Counted from the first letter of the stretch, positions 8,990 through 18,667 are shown. The stretch is DNA of 64,000 nucleotides from Ignatzschineria indica (GCF_003121925.1 NZ_QEWR01000004.1:186001-250000), one strand, 5' to 3'. Program-made: numbers and translations. Notes: a model not told the origin generated them from the sequence alone.

Positions 8990-10147
8990 ATGAAAACAAA
9001 AAAACAAATTCGTGTAGGATTAATTATCGATGGGTTCTTTGGTGGGGCTAATACTCAGTATGGTGGGTACGGAAAACTAGCCAGAGATTATATATGTAAA
9101 TACTTATCTAAGCAGAGTTTAGGCTTGGATATTATTGTTGATGTTATTTTAGGCACAAGTAGTCGTAAGATGCTTGCGAAAAAATATGTAGTAGATGGAA
9201 TTAATTTGTATAGGCTACCTAAATCGGATTTTTTCGCTAAAAGATTTTTAAAAAGGAAAAACTATGATATCTACCTATCGATAGAGCTAGTTGATGAAAG
9301 AGTTCTTTTGCTTGAGAAAGAGAGTAATAAAAAACTTATTTTATGGATTCAAGATCCACGCCCATGGTATGAGTGGGAGGAGATTAATACTGTTCGGTTA
9401 TTACCAGAAGAATGCTACTATCGGCAGGAAATATATGATACTGTCCACGATTGGTATAAGAGAAATAAAATAGTCTTTGTTTCGCAAGCTGAATTTTTAA
9501 ATAAAAAAGCAATTGATCTGTATAACCTTGGCAATGATGTACCTATTAAATATTTGCCTAATCCGATTGAAATAGATTATACATTTGATGTAAGTAGTTA
9601 TGAAAAAAAAGATAAAATCATTTTTTTAGGGAGAATAGACTCTGTTAAGAGAGGGTGGTTGTTTTGTGAAATTGCAAAACAACTTCCTGAATATGATTTT
9701 TTTGTTTTAGGTAAATATCAACATGAGTCTGATAGGATGAAAAGCATTTTGGAGGAATATAATAAACTTCCTAATCTAACTTTTGTTGGTCATGTTGATG
9801 GGGATGTTAAAACTCAATTTTTAAAAGATGCCAAGATTTTAGTTAATACTAGTATTCATGAAGCCCTACCAGTTTCATTTTTAGAAGCTTTATCATATGG
9901 AACTTTGATAGTAAGTAACCGTAATCCTGATAATTTAACAGAGATGTTTGGTATTTGGACGGGAGATATTCTTGGTGATGGTTGGGATAAAGTCTCATTA
10001 TATACCCAGGCTATAAAAAAAATCATAGAGGATGAACCTCAAAGGAAAAAATTATCTAAAAATGCTATAGAATATATTAATAATATACATAATATAGAGA
10101 AGTTTCAGAAGAATATAGTTGATATTATAAAGAGTGAGATAACCTGA
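8990..10147 (+). CDS. Family 4 glycosyltransferase
   Basis: 385 residues, GT-B fold. The C-terminal half carries the GT4 signature: IIFLGRIDSVKRG, FFVLGKYQHES, LPNLTFVGHVDGD, ILVNTSIHEALPVSFLEAL with the E-x7-E type acidic pair, and a GTLIVSNRNPDNLTEM end. The N-terminal half has VGLIIDGFFGGANTQYGG, a glycine-rich acceptor region. The start codon follows the previous stop with no gap. It is the last of three co-directional glycosyltransferases and is followed by 1.4 kb of decayed sequence. Likely a core or O-chain sugar transferase at the inner membrane. Confidence 0.87.
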   Translation: MKTKKQIRVGLIIDGFFGGANTQYGGYGKLARDYICKYLSKQSLGLDIIVDVILGTSSRKMLAKKYVVDGINLYRLPKSDFFAKRFLKRKNYDIYLSIELVDERVLLLEKESNKKLILWIQDPRPWYEWEEINTVRLLPEECYYRQEIYDTVHDWYKRNKIVFVSQAEFLNKKAIDLYNLGNDVPIKYLPNPIEIDYTFDVSSYEKKDKIIFLGRIDSVKRGWLFCEIAKQLPEYDFFVLGKYQHESDRMKSILEEYNKLPNLTFVGHVDGDVKTQFLKDAKILVNTSIHEALPVSFLEALSYGTLIVSNRNPDNLTEMFGIWTGDILGDGWDKVSLYTQAIKKIIEDEPQRKKLSKNAIEYINNIHNIEKFQKNIVDIIKSEIT

Positions 10148-10224
10148 GTATTGTATTTATTTTAAAGGATAATGGGTTTTCCTAGTTAAGTTCTCATTTC
10201 ATATGCTCTCTTTTTATTAATTCT

Positions 10225-11115
10225 TAAAGCTCTCAACTAGAAATTTTTGTAATGCAATTTCTGCTACTTGCTTTGGAGATATATTCTGTCGATATTATCT
10301 TTCCTTTGGAACCCAAATTACCGTTGAAATATTTTTATCTAGGAGGGCTCATTCCTGTGTTCTTTGTTTCATAAGTGTGATTACAGGAGTTTTAACGGTA
10401 TTAGCTAAATGGATAGTGGATATTTCGATAGAAATTATAAGCTCAGAGAGCTTTAACATAGCGGGGAATTGATAAAAATTTTCTGTAGGATTATACGAAA
10501 ATATGTTAGGTAGGCACTTTTCTTCAATATTCTTATCTAATGAAGAGATAGTTCAGGAAGTGTATTGATTAGAAAAGTGGTATGCTTAAATTGTTTTTTG
10601 TTGTAATCTTCGGATCAATTTGAGTGTTTGTTCTGCTTTTCAAAATTTTTTAGGCGCTTTTACAAGGGAGTTAATAAAGATTATTGAAGTAGAGTTATCG
10701 GCTTTTAATCTCTGTAGGTGTTGATTGGTAGAATTAAGCCATTTTTCAGGAATATCAACAAATGAAAGTCTTTCTTTGGGGGATGATGTAACTCCCGTGA
10801 GTTGTTCTATCCATGAGTTGTATACCGCGCTAATATGCTCACCTTCTTTAGAAGTTTACTATAAAAGAATAAATTTAAAACTTTTCAAGATGGTCGTTTA
10901 ATTTATGGTAAAACCACAAATCTCTAACCAAACATAGAGAACATGATTTTTAAGTGCTAGCCATTGTTTTTCATCATCAGTACAGCGATTTTCTAATATA
11001 AAAAGATCTATTTGAATGTGAGAATGCTTTTGATGAAAAGCTCTAAATATACTCTGTATATAAGCATAATCATCTATCATTAGGTAAATTAAAATAGGAT
11101 CTTATCTGTGTTTTG
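10225..11115 (-). pseudogene. Decayed second GT9 glycosyltransferase gene
   Basis: This 0.9-kb stretch parallels the intact GT9 gene at 5947-7089 on the same strand but has no continuous frame. One 60-residue piece at 10898-11080 reads IDDYAYIQSIFRAF, then IQIDLFILENRCTDDE, next to GDFAYLQSAF and IDLFVVESRCTTDE in the intact copy. Further matches follow in order: the PEWLNST and SFVDIPE region near 10720-10770, and the SVEISTIHLANTV-like region near 10390-10440. About 250 bp equivalent to the middle of the intact gene is missing near 10860-10900. It reflects an old duplication or an acquired paralogue that has degraded. Confidence 0.75.
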
Positions 11116-11536
11116 TAAGAGGTCATGTGAGAGTGCCTGTTTATAAGTAATTAATAAATAATATATTTATATGAGTGATATTTTCTTATTCTTCAAGATT
11201 TCCTAGCGATCTTTTCTTACTCCCTCACCTATAAATAAACATTAAACTTAATTGTTATTAATTATTTAGGGCTTTTCAGGCGTGTATTTGTATGGATCAG
11301 AGTCAGCGGAGACTAAAAATAAATATCATATTTTTTCAGGAGAAATTGAGTTGTAATGGAATACTTAAAAATAAGTTTATCCTTGGATATTAGTATGAGA
11401 TGGCTATTGCTTTAGATTGAACGGAACATTTCTGGTTATTTCGGAAAGTAAAATATTTAAACAGTTATGTTTTTATTATATTGTCAGATATGTTTATAGT
11501 TTAAGTTATTGGACTATTTATAAGGTATTGCGTTAG
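11116..11536. other. Gene-free AT-rich spacer before the GtrB-like gene
   Basis: About 420 bases of AT-rich DNA between the GT9 remnant and the GtrB-like gene. No open frame of useful length, no convincing hairpin with a U tract and no recognisable gene remnant was seen. It presumably contains the promoter of the gene at 11537. Confidence 0.5.
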
Positions 11537-12463
11537 ATGAAGTTGGTAAAAGTATCACTCATTGTGCCTGTTTTTAATGAGGAGGAGGCAATCCCACTTT
11601 TTTATGAGAAGGTAAGAAGTGCTTCTTTTTTACAAAATTATGAGGTGGAGATTGTTTTTGTTGATGATGGAAGTCGAGATGGGACGGAAGAGGCTATTAA
11701 TTCATTAGCATGTTCGGATGAGTTAGTAATACCTTTGAGCTTCACCAGAAATTTTGGTAAGGAGCCAGCACTTTTTGCAGGGTTAGAGTATGCCACGGGT
11801 GATGTGATGATTCCAATTGATGTTGATCTCCAAGACCCTATCGAAGTTATTCCACAGTTAATTTCTAAATGGCAAAAAGGATATGATGTAGTTCTTGCTA
11901 AACGATTAGATCGTAGTTCGGATTCATTTTTTAAGCGTAAAAGCGCAGAGTGGTTCTATAAATTACATAATAAAATTAGTAAGCCCACTATTGAGGAAAA
12001 TGTGGGAGACTTCCGCTTAATGTCTCGAAACGTTGTGGAGAATATTAAGGAATTGCCAGAAAGGAACCTTTTTATGAAAGGTGTTCTCTCTTTGGTTGGC
12101 GGAAAAACAGCAATTGTAGAATATAGAAGGGCAGAACGGTCAGTAGGAGAGACAAAATTTAATGGTTGGAAGTTGTGGAATATAGCTCTTGATGGGATTA
12201 CCAGTTTTTCAACAGCACCTTTACGAATCTGGACTTATATTGGTTTTTTTGTCGCGGCTTTAGCTTTTCTATATGGAAGTTATATGATTATTGGAAAGCT
12301 TTTTTTTGGTAATCCTATTCCAGGGTATCCATCATTATTAGTATCAATTCTTTTTCTTGGCGGAATTCAGCTTATCGGAATTGGAGTGCTAGGGGAATAT
12401 ATTGGGAGAATTTATATAGAAACGAAAGCGAGGCCTAGATATATCCTTAAGAAAAAAGATTAA
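11537..12463 (+). CDS. GtrB-type polyprenyl-phosphate glycosyltransferase
   Basis: 308 residues. The GT2 catalytic domain shows [36 protein letters not shown] and IDVDLQDP, all standard in bactoprenol-glucosyl or dolichol-phosphate-mannose synthase-like enzymes. Two C-terminal membrane segments follow (about 233-255 and 267-290), then [18 protein letters not shown], the usual GtrB ending. The family charges undecaprenyl phosphate with a sugar from a UDP-sugar on the inner face of the membrane; a flippase (GtrA) and a specific transferase (GtrC) usually follow, but none is seen here, so partners must be elsewhere or the gene is an orphan. Other donors, such as UDP-arabinose derivatives, are possible. 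Confidence 0.88.
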   Translation: MKLVKVSLIVPVFNEEEAIPLFYEKVRSASFLQNYEVEIVFVDDGSRDGTEEAINSLACSDELVIPLSFTRNFGKEPALFAGLEYATGDVMIPIDVDLQDPIEVIPQLISKWQKGYDVVLAKRLDRSSDSFFKRKSAEWFYKLHNKISKPTIEENVGDFRLMSRNVVENIKELPERNLFMKGVLSLVGGKTAIVEYRRAERSVGETKFNGWKLWNIALDGITSFSTAPLRIWTYIGFFVAALAFLYGSYMIIGKLFFGNPIPGYPSLLVSILFLGGIQLIGIGVLGEYIGRIYIETKARPRYILKKKD

Positions 12464-12541
12464 CTTGATAGAAGGCGTCATGAATTGATTGTTTTTCTAA
12501 GTCTGTTTTTTTTAATACTCACCACACTTTATGTTTATTTT

Positions 12542-12696
12542 ATCGCTTCATCCTCAAAGCTCTCTTTTGCTTTCAGTGCCGTGATACTAGCTTCCAAATA
12601 GGGACTATTGCCGATGGCGATATTGCGGAGCCATCTTGCGTAGCCGAGCCGGCGGATGGGGGAGCCTTCTGTCCAAATAAATGGTTTTAGGCATTT
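12542..12696 (-). pseudogene. Detached copy of the queG 3' end
   Basis: About 150 bases here repeat the 3' end of queG (12945-13115), including a nearly identical core at 12610-12670 (GCGGAGCCATCTTGCGTAGC and on). Relative to the intact gene the copy lacks 6 bases in a GATGCC repeat and has a 27-base deletion between two TTCTGT words. It has no start and cannot be expressed as QueG. It marks the right edge of the AT-rich glycosyltransferase block. Confidence 0.85.
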
Positions 12697-12882
12697 TCGC
12701 TTTGAAAAAACAAGTTTTCATTTTTTAAGTTATCTTATTATAATTTAGGCATCATACCTGCCATGCCTCTGAATTAATTCGTTTTAATTTACGCACAAAT
12801 GAGCAGGTTTTTTTGTTTTCGGGATTATTTAAGAATTTTTATTAAAGATAATTCTGGGTATAGCCTTAATAAAGACCCCAGA

Positions 12883-13980
12883 TTAGGAAATTGATCGATT
12901 ATTTTTTTCATTCTGCTCTTCAAGCGCCCATTTGACATGTTCTCTCACCGCTTCATCTTCAAAGTTTTCTTTCGCTTTTAGTGCTTCGATATTCTCTTCT
13001 GAATAGGGGCTATTGCCGATGCCGATGGCGATATTGCGGAGCCATCTTGCGTAGCCGAGCCGGCGGATGGGGGAGCCTTCTGTTTTGCGGAGGAATTCTG
13101 CTTCTGTCCAACTAAAAAGCTCTAGGAGTGTGGAGGAATCGAGCTTATGGCGGGGGAAGAAGTCTTGAGTTGTAAGGTCGATCGCAAAGCGATTCCACGG
13201 GCAGACGATTTGGCAATCATCACAGCCGAAGATGCGGTTCCCCATCGCGGAGCGATACTCTTCTGGAATGGGGCCAAAATGTTCGATAGTGAGATAAGAG
13301 ATGCATTTACGCGCATCGATCTTAAAGGGAGAGACGATGGCATCGGTGGGGCAGGCTTTGATACAGCGGGTACATTGGCCGCAGTGGTTGGTGATCGGCT
13401 CGCTGGGGATATCGATCCGTTTTGAGAGTAACAGTTCGCCGAGAAAGAAGAAGGAGCCTCTCTTCGGGTGGATAATCATGGTATTTTTCCCGAAGAAGCC
13501 GAGGCCCGATTTTTGGCTAAAGGCGCGTTCTAATACCGGTGCGCTATCCACAAAGGCGCGAAATTCAAGGCCGGGGATCTCTTCTTGTAGCCATTTTCCC
13601 AATTTTGTGAGCATATTGCGGAGCACTTTATGGTAATCCCGCCCGAGGGCATATTCTGCAACATAGGCGTGGTTGGGATCTTCTAGGCGTGCTTTGGCAT
13701 CAATCTCCGGATTGAAGTAGTGAAGTTGTGCAGTGAGCATCGATACAGTGCCGGGGACGAGAAGATCTGGGTGGTAGCGCTTCTCCCCATGTTTATACAT
13801 ATAATCTAAATCGCCATGAAATCCCTCTCCGAGCCATTCGATAAAGTAATCCCGATTTTTGCCGGGATCGATATCGGCGCTAGAGAGTTCATTGATGCCG
13901 AGTTCCGCCGCTTTCGCTTTCAGTTTTGCGATAAATTGGGGCGAGTTGTAATCGGTATCGTGGGCAGTTTCATGGCGCAT
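12883..13980 (-). CDS. queG: Epoxyqueuosine reductase
   Basis: 365 residues, full length. QueG is the cobalamin-dependent iron-sulfur enzyme that reduces epoxyqueuosine to queuosine at the wobble base of GUN-anticodon tRNAs in the cytoplasm. Two 4Fe-4S clusters are visible: CGQCTRCIKAC (Cys200, 203, 206, 210) and CDDCQIVCPWN (Cys253, 256, 260) with Cys226. The catalytic Asp is in AFVDSAPVLER (Asp145), and GFFGKNTMIIHP is the cobalamin-domain motif. It starts 3 bases after the coaD stop, so the two form an operon. Its 3' end is partly duplicated downstream. Confidence 0.97.
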   Translation of the reverse strand: MRHETAHDTDYNSPQFIAKLKAKAAELGINELSSADIDPGKNRDYFIEWLGEGFHGDLDYMYKHGEKRYHPDLLVPGTVSMLTAQLHYFNPEIDAKARLEDPNHAYVAEYALGRDYHKVLRNMLTKLGKWLQEEIPGLEFRAFVDSAPVLERAFSQKSGLGFFGKNTMIIHPKRGSFFFLGELLLSKRIDIPSEPITNHCGQCTRCIKACPTDAIVSPFKIDARKCISYLTIEHFGPIPEEYRSAMGNRIFGCDDCQIVCPWNRFAIDLTTQDFFPRHKLDSSTLLELFSWTEAEFLRKTEGSPIRRLGYARWLRNIAIGIGNSPYSEENIEALKAKENFEDEAVREHVKWALEEQNEKNNRSIS

Positions 13981-13983
13981 CGG

Positions 13984-14499
13984 TTATGCTTCGCTCTCTT
14001 GGCGCAGTCGCTCTTGGTATTTACGCTCAAGGGCGGCTTTCACATAGGGGTGGACAATAGCGCTCACATCTCCGCCGAGCATGGAGGCTTCTCTCACCAT
14101 GGTGGAGGAGACAAAGGAGTATTTCTCACTCGGGGTGAGGAAGATGGTCTCTACTTTGGGGTTGAGGTGGCGGTTAAGGCTTGCCATCTGGAATTCATAC
14201 TCAAAGTCCGATACGGCGCGTAAGCCACGCACTAAGATATGGCTATCGATAGTATCCATATAGCGGGCAAGGAGATCATTAAAGCCGATCACCTCAATAT
14301 TTTCATGCCCTTTAAAGATCTCTTTGGCCATATCGAGGCGCTCTTCATAGGTGAAGAGGGGCTTCTTCTTCGGGCCGCTAATCTTCGCAACGGCGACAAT
14401 CAATTTTGGGAAGATTCGTGCCGCACGAATAATGATATCGGAATGCCCATTGGTAATGGGGTCAAATGTGCCGGGATAGACGGCGGTTGTCTCGCTCAT
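13984..14499 (-). CDS. coaD: Pantetheine-phosphate adenylyltransferase
   Basis: 171 residues, normal length. CoaD transfers AMP from ATP to 4'-phosphopantetheine in coenzyme A synthesis. The nucleotidyltransferase motif YPGTFDPITNGH is at the N-terminus, ILVRGLRAVSDFEYE in the middle and the ISSTMVRE-like motif (VSSTMVREASMLGGD) near the end, all diagnostic. The ATG at 14499 is preceded by an AGAGGATTAT site. It leads a two-gene operon with queG. Confidence 0.97.
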   Translation of the reverse strand: MSETTAVYPGTFDPITNGHSDIIIRAARIFPKLIVAVAKISGPKKKPLFTYEERLDMAKEIFKGHENIEVIGFNDLLARYMDTIDSHILVRGLRAVSDFEYEFQMASLNRHLNPKVETIFLTPSEKYSFVSSTMVREASMLGGDVSAIVHPYVKAALERKYQERLRQESEA

Positions 14500-14946
14500 A
14501 ATAATCCTCTTGTGGGGCTGCTCATGGCAGTCACCTTCTATATTATTTAATTGTTTAGTAAATCGTGGCTCTATTTTACGTGATCTCAGTCACTTTCGCA
14601 TTAGCCGATTGTACAATCTGTTCGCTAGATGGAGATTTTTATTCTCTATTTTTCAAGTAAGAAGGGTCTTGGAGGGGCGGGGACTGACTGATCGGTATTC
14701 AAAAAATTGGGCATAACTTTGAGATGCTTTTACATAGTAAAGTATTTTATAGGGTTAAAATTATAAGAATATAACTTTTCCTTAGATCGAAATTGTTACA
14801 AATCATTTTAACATTCCATACCCAACAGTTTGAAAATGGATTAAACCCCACTATCAGCATGATATTAAAGGAGTGTATTTTCGAAAATAAAAGTCGCAAT
14901 ACACAGTTGAGTTTAAAAATCGTGTATTGACTATAACTAAAAGGAT
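14500..14946. other. Intergenic region upstream of coaD
   Basis: About 450 bases between coaD and the downstream end of the catabolic cluster. The first part must hold the coaD promoter; no sharp sigma-70 pair was picked out. The rest is AT-rich. No gene or RNA is recognised. Confidence 0.5.
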
Positions 14947-14971
14947 TAAGTCCGATAGAATATCGAACTTA
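14947..14971 (-). terminator. Hairpin downstream of the MBL-fold gene
   Basis: TAAGTCCGAT (14947-14956) pairs with ATCGAACTTA (14962-14971), one mismatch, loop of 5. It lies about 55 bases beyond the stop of the minus-strand MBL-fold gene; on that strand it is followed by ATCCTTTTAG, so the U tract is poor. It may end the minus-strand catabolic transcript. Confidence 0.45.
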
Positions 14972-15026
14972 GTCTATATCATAATAATGTCTTAAATAGT
15001 TCAATTTTATAGAATGATTTTTTATA

Positions 15027-15998
15027 TTATATATAGTAATAAGCAATATCATTATCAATTACTTTATATAACCAACCTTCTTTATGTAAATACTCTAAAT
15101 GAGCCATTGCTTCATTGGTTGCAAAGAATTTTTGCGGATTAGGGAAGTCATCCCATGAGGGAGCCCTAAAGTTCCATTCCATTAAAGAAGCTACTTCGCT
15201 AGGGGATAATTTTTTTTGATAATGCGAGCATATATCAAAAACTTCTTTAAGTCTGTTGTAATGATGTGCTATTAGTTCTTTTGCTCGTCGAGGGTGATCA
15301 GTCATTAGATTGCGATGAGATGGGTAAATGGTATTGATCTGTATTGAGCTGATTTTTTTTAAGTTATGAAGAAAAACATGTAATGCAGGAAAGTCTTGAT
15401 CCCAATATGTGATATTGGGAGATATTTGATCAAGGATATGATCTGCCCCAAAAAAATTTTGGGATTGTAAGTCATATAAGCCTATCATTCCTGGAGTATG
15501 GCCAGCAATATCTATAACTTTAAATTTTTTATTGCCAACAGAAATAATATCGTGCTCTTTTAAAAGAGTGAATTCGATACTTGAGTTAAATGAGAATAGT
15601 GATGCAGGTAAGATATCTCTTGTTAGTTGATAGCGAATTAAGTCTAGCAAGATAATTCTATTTTCGATATTTTTGTAAAAATCACCATTTGCAATTTTTT
15701 GCATAATATTAGCATCTGGAATACTTGCAAAAACTTCGCATCCTTCCTCATAAAAATAGCCTGCTAATCCTGAATGATCAGCGTGTAAATGGGTAATAAA
15801 AACTTTAAGGTTTTTTAATTGAATATTGAGGGATTTGATAGCATTGAGGATTCTGTTTTTTGTGATTTCATCATTAAAGCCTGTGTCAATAAGTAATGCT
15901 TGTCCATTATCAACAATTAGATAACTATAGACCTCTTTGAGTGGGTTGTTATTTAAACTAAGCGGCAATTTATAAATATAGTCAGAGAGTTGTTCCAT
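15027..15998 (-). CDS. Metallo-beta-lactamase-fold hydrolase with C-terminal winged-helix-like domain
   Basis: 323 residues. The metal site motif THLHADHSG (His70, His72, Asp74, His75) is complete, followed by GHTPGMIGLYD and FGADHILD, which supply further ligands. After residue 240 a helical domain follows (LSPSEVASLMEWNFRAPSWD, then EAMAHLEYLHKEGWL), like the winged-helix tail of LACTB2-type MBL hydrolases. The substrate is not evident. It lies in the same orientation as the transporter and acyl-CoA dehydrogenase genes of the catabolic island, 80 bases after the transporter, so a thioester- or ester-hydrolysing side role is a reasonable guess (inference). Cytoplasmic, no signal peptide. Confidence 0.85.
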   Translation of the reverse strand: MEQLSDYIYKLPLSLNNNPLKEVYSYLIVDNGQALLIDTGFNDEITKNRILNAIKSLNIQLKNLKVFITHLHADHSGLAGYFYEEGCEVFASIPDANIMQKIANGDFYKNIENRIILLDLIRYQLTRDILPASLFSFNSSIEFTLLKEHDIISVGNKKFKVIDIAGHTPGMIGLYDLQSQNFFGADHILDQISPNITYWDQDFPALHVFLHNLKKISSIQINTIYPSHRNLMTDHPRRAKELIAHHYNRLKEVFDICSHYQKKLSPSEVASLMEWNFRAPSWDDFPNPQKFFATNEAMAHLEYLHKEGWLYKVIDNDIAYYYI

Positions 15999-16022
15999 AT
16001 TTTATTTCTCCTCTATAAGAAT

Positions 16023-16051
16023 GGGTAAGTTGTTTAGTTAACTACTTACCC
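16023..16051. other. Intergenic hairpin between transporter and MBL genes
   Basis: A perfect 8-bp stem (GGGTAAGT with ACTTACCC) with a 13-base loop sits in the 79-bp gap between the two minus-strand genes. No U tract follows on the minus strand, so it may be an RNA-stability or processing element rather than a terminator. Confidence 0.45.
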
Positions 16052-16077
16052 AATATAGATTTAATAGTTAGTGATAA

Positions 16078-17304
16078 TTAATTCTTTTGAGGATCAAACA
16101 TTCTTTCTTTGATAAATAAAGCGGGTATAAGCCCACATAAGAAGTAAGCTCCGCCCATAACCATGAAACCAGCACCAATGGAGTAGTGGGTAGCAATAAA
16201 TCCAATTGTTGCAGGGGCTAAAGCTGCTCCGGCTCTTCCTACATTATATGCTCCTCCAACAGCGGTACCTCTGATTTTTGTTTCAAAGCTTTCTGTCATA
16301 TAAGTTGCATTAACTCCATACGGTATTCCATAAAGGAAACCAAAGGCTATGAGCAAATAAAGAATATTATCAGGGGTGTGAAATAGGACTATAAGAGGTA
16401 AGAAGATAGCAGTACCTATTGCCCCAAAAGCATAAGTTGCTCTTCGCCCAAAGAAGTCTGCTGCAATTCCCGCAATAATTTTCCCTAAGATCATTGCTGT
16501 ATATGATCCTACTAGGAAGAAGGTCATAGATTTGAATTGCATCCCCATTTCTTTTTGTAAGTAGTTGGGCATCCAGTTGTTTACTCCATAGTATCCAAAC
16601 TGTAAGAAACCCGCGGTTAATGCCCATAAAATGAAAATTTTTCTAGTATTTTTTTCAGAGAAAATAAGTTTGAAGGCACTCTCTTTTTTTACTTTATTTT
16701 GACTGTTTTCTTTTTGTTTCTTTTTGGACTCAATCCAAGCTTGTGGCTCAGGGATTAGTAGTTGCATGCCAATTGCTAATACTGACGGAATAATCGCAAT
16801 ATAAAATAACCATCTCCAACCATAAGAAGGGATAATCCAACCAGCAAGAAGTGATGAGACTACATACCCGACAGACCATCCAGCTTGTAATGTACCCAAT
16901 ACGGTAGTCCTATATTTTGTAGGAACGTATTCAGCCATTAAGGTGTTACAAGCAACATAAAGAGCACCTAAACCTAAAGATGAGAAAAATCTCATAAAGG
17001 CAAATTGTACATATGATTGAGTTGCGCCAAGTATGGCTGTTCCAACAGAAAAAATAAGGATACTGATAACGACAGTTTTTACACGGCCAATTTTGTCAGC
17101 CGTATAACCACCTACAATTCCTCCTAACGCCATCCCTATTAGGGTATAACTTCCCAGCATTCCCTTTTGAAATTCACTCAAACCCCATTCGACCTCTAGG
17201 GAGCTCAGGCTAAAAGAGAGAAAAAGTAAATCAGCACCATCGACAAGTAGAGCAGTGAAACAAAAAATAAAGACTAAAATCCAGATATTATTGTGTTTTA
17301 TCAT
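16078..17304 (-). CDS. MFS transporter (aromatic acid/carboxylate:H+ symporter-like)
   Basis: 408 residues, 12 predicted membrane segments. The first segment ends in VDGADLLFLSF, the DGxD motif of the AAHS-type major facilitator branch; GGYTADKIGRVKT is the loop 2-3 signature and ADFFGRRATY its repeat in the second half. A charged stretch (KKKQKENSQNKVKKE) forms the central cytoplasmic loop. Such carriers import carboxylates or aromatic acids with protons across the inner membrane. Lying between the acyl-CoA dehydrogenase and MBL genes, it is the likely uptake system for the island's substrate. The substrate itself is not readable. Confidence 0.88.
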   Translation of the reverse strand: MIKHNNIWILVFIFCFTALLVDGADLLFLSFSLSSLEVEWGLSEFQKGMLGSYTLIGMALGGIVGGYTADKIGRVKTVVISILIFSVGTAILGATQSYVQFAFMRFFSSLGLGALYVACNTLMAEYVPTKYRTTVLGTLQAGWSVGYVVSSLLAGWIIPSYGWRWLFYIAIIPSVLAIGMQLLIPEPQAWIESKKKQKENSQNKVKKESAFKLIFSEKNTRKIFILWALTAGFLQFGYYGVNNWMPNYLQKEMGMQFKSMTFFLVGSYTAMILGKIIAGIAADFFGRRATYAFGAIGTAIFLPLIVLFHTPDNILYLLIAFGFLYGIPYGVNATYMTESFETKIRGTAVGGAYNVGRAGAALAPATIGFIATHYSIGAGFMVMGGAYFLCGLIPALFIKERMFDPQKN

Positions 17305-17331
17305 AAAAAATCCTCCTAAGGATATAGAGCT

Positions 17332-18489
17332 TTATTTTCCTAAAGCTGCTCTAATCATATTTTTAGCAATGACTAATTGTTGTATTTGTGTTGTGCCTTC
17401 ATAAATTCTGAATAATCTGACATCACGGTAAAAACGCTCAATACTATACTCTTTACTGTAGCCTGCTCCTCCAAAAATCTGTACGGCTCTATCGGCAACC
17501 CTTCCACACATTTCTGAGGAAAACATCTTGGCGCAAGAGGCTTCTGTGTTTACATTTAGACCTTCATCTCTTTTTTGAGCTGCATCTATTACCATGCATT
17601 TTGCTGCATAAATTTCAGCTTTACTATCTGCCAACATGGCTTGAATTAATTGGAAATGAGCGATTTCCTGTCCAAATTGTTTTCTTTCTAAAGCATAGTT
17701 AAGAGCATCATTTAGCATTCTTTCAGCTACTCCAACGCATATTGCCGCGATATGTAAGCGACCTTTGTCAAGAACTTTCATCGCGGTTTTAAAGCCTAAA
17801 CCTTCTATACCCCCAATAATCTGGGATGCAGGGATGCGACAATTGTCAAAAATCACATCACTCGTTAAGGCCCCTTCTTGTCCCATTTTTTCATCAGGAG
17901 ATCCAATAATTACGCCTGGAGTATCTTTGTGAATAATAAATGCAGAGATTCCACCGGAACCTTTAATATCAGGATTTGTCCGTGCCATTACAGTAAAGAT
18001 GTCTGCTATGGGGGCATTGGTGATAAAACGTTTAGTTCCGTTGATAATATATTCATCACCATCTTTCTGCGCTCGTGTTTTGAGAGATCCAGCATCACTA
18101 CCAGAGTCAGGTTCTGTTAAGCAGAATGCAGATATAAATTCTCCGCTAGCAAGTTTGGGAAGATAGAAGGCTTTTTGCTCTGGAGTACCATCAAGAATAA
18201 TACCTTGAGCACCAATTCCATTATTAGTTCCTATGAGAGATCTGAAAGCAGGGGAGGTTTGACCTAGTGCAAAAGCGACATTAACCTCCTCTTCCATAGT
18301 GAGTCCTAATCCTTCATATTCTTCAGGAATAGCGAAGCCAAAAAGCCCCATTTCCTTGAATTGCGAAATAATCTCGTCAGGAATTTTATTATGTTTACTA
18401 ACAGTTGCTTCAATTGGTTTAAGTGCCTTATCTACAAAGCTGTTAATAGAATCTAATAACAACGTTAACATTTCTTTATCGCGAATCAT
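17332..18489 (-). CDS. Acyl-CoA dehydrogenase
   Basis: 385 residues, typical length. FAD-binding and substrate motifs are clear: FCLTEPDSGSDAG, GTKRFITNAP, RKQFGQ, and FGGAGYSKEYSIER. The catalytic base is Glu364 in RIYEGTTQIQQ, the position used by short/medium-chain enzymes rather than the isovaleryl type. It makes the 2,3-enoyl-CoA and reduces the electron-transfer flavoprotein. The ATG has an AAGGAG site 8 bases upstream. It is divergent from the enoyl-CoA hydratase gene, with two palindromes of the putative IclR type between them. The order of functions around it recalls adipate-type (dicarboxylate) degradation, but chain length cannot be set from sequence alone. Confidence 0.92.
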   Translation of the reverse strand: MIRDKEMLTLLLDSINSFVDKALKPIEATVSKHNKIPDEIISQFKEMGLFGFAIPEEYEGLGLTMEEEVNVAFALGQTSPAFRSLIGTNNGIGAQGIILDGTPEQKAFYLPKLASGEFISAFCLTEPDSGSDAGSLKTRAQKDGDEYIINGTKRFITNAPIADIFTVMARTNPDIKGSGGISAFIIHKDTPGVIIGSPDEKMGQEGALTSDVIFDNCRIPASQIIGGIEGLGFKTAMKVLDKGRLHIAAICVGVAERMLNDALNYALERKQFGQEIAHFQLIQAMLADSKAEIYAAKCMVIDAAQKRDEGLNVNTEASCAKMFSSEMCGRVADRAVQIFGGAGYSKEYSIERFYRDVRLFRIYEGTTQIQQLVIAKNMIRAALGK

Positions 18490-18561
18490 GCAATATCTCC
18501 TTTTTGTGTGAAAAGCTATTGATAACTCATTTTTTGGAGACAGGCAAGTTTTGAATCGCCA

Positions 18562-18576
18562 TTTCGCTTAGCGGAA
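18562..18576. promoter_or_regulatory. Putative IclR-type operator, copy 1
   Basis: TTTCGCTTAGCGGAA, an imperfect palindrome with GC-N3-GC at its centre, in the divergent region between the acyl-CoA dehydrogenase and enoyl-CoA hydratase genes. The same pattern recurs three more times in the island's control regions. Confidence 0.6.
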
Positions 18577-18652
18577 CAACTATCCATATAATTGCTTATT
18601 GATTTATTTTGCTAGGTATGTATGATAAATATTTCTATAGAGTAGAATTAGT

Positions 18653-18667
18653 TTTTGCTATGCGAAA
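18653..18667. promoter_or_regulatory. Putative IclR-type operator, copy 2
   Basis: TTTTGCTATGCGAAA, just upstream of the ribosome site of the enoyl-CoA hydratase gene. Binding here would block the start of that transcript, which suggests repression, though the mode is inference. Confidence 0.6.

Noticed and set aside
13147-14263. Plus-strand frames across queG and coaD
   Set aside because: They are antisense shadows of two well-supported genes and show no family motif.
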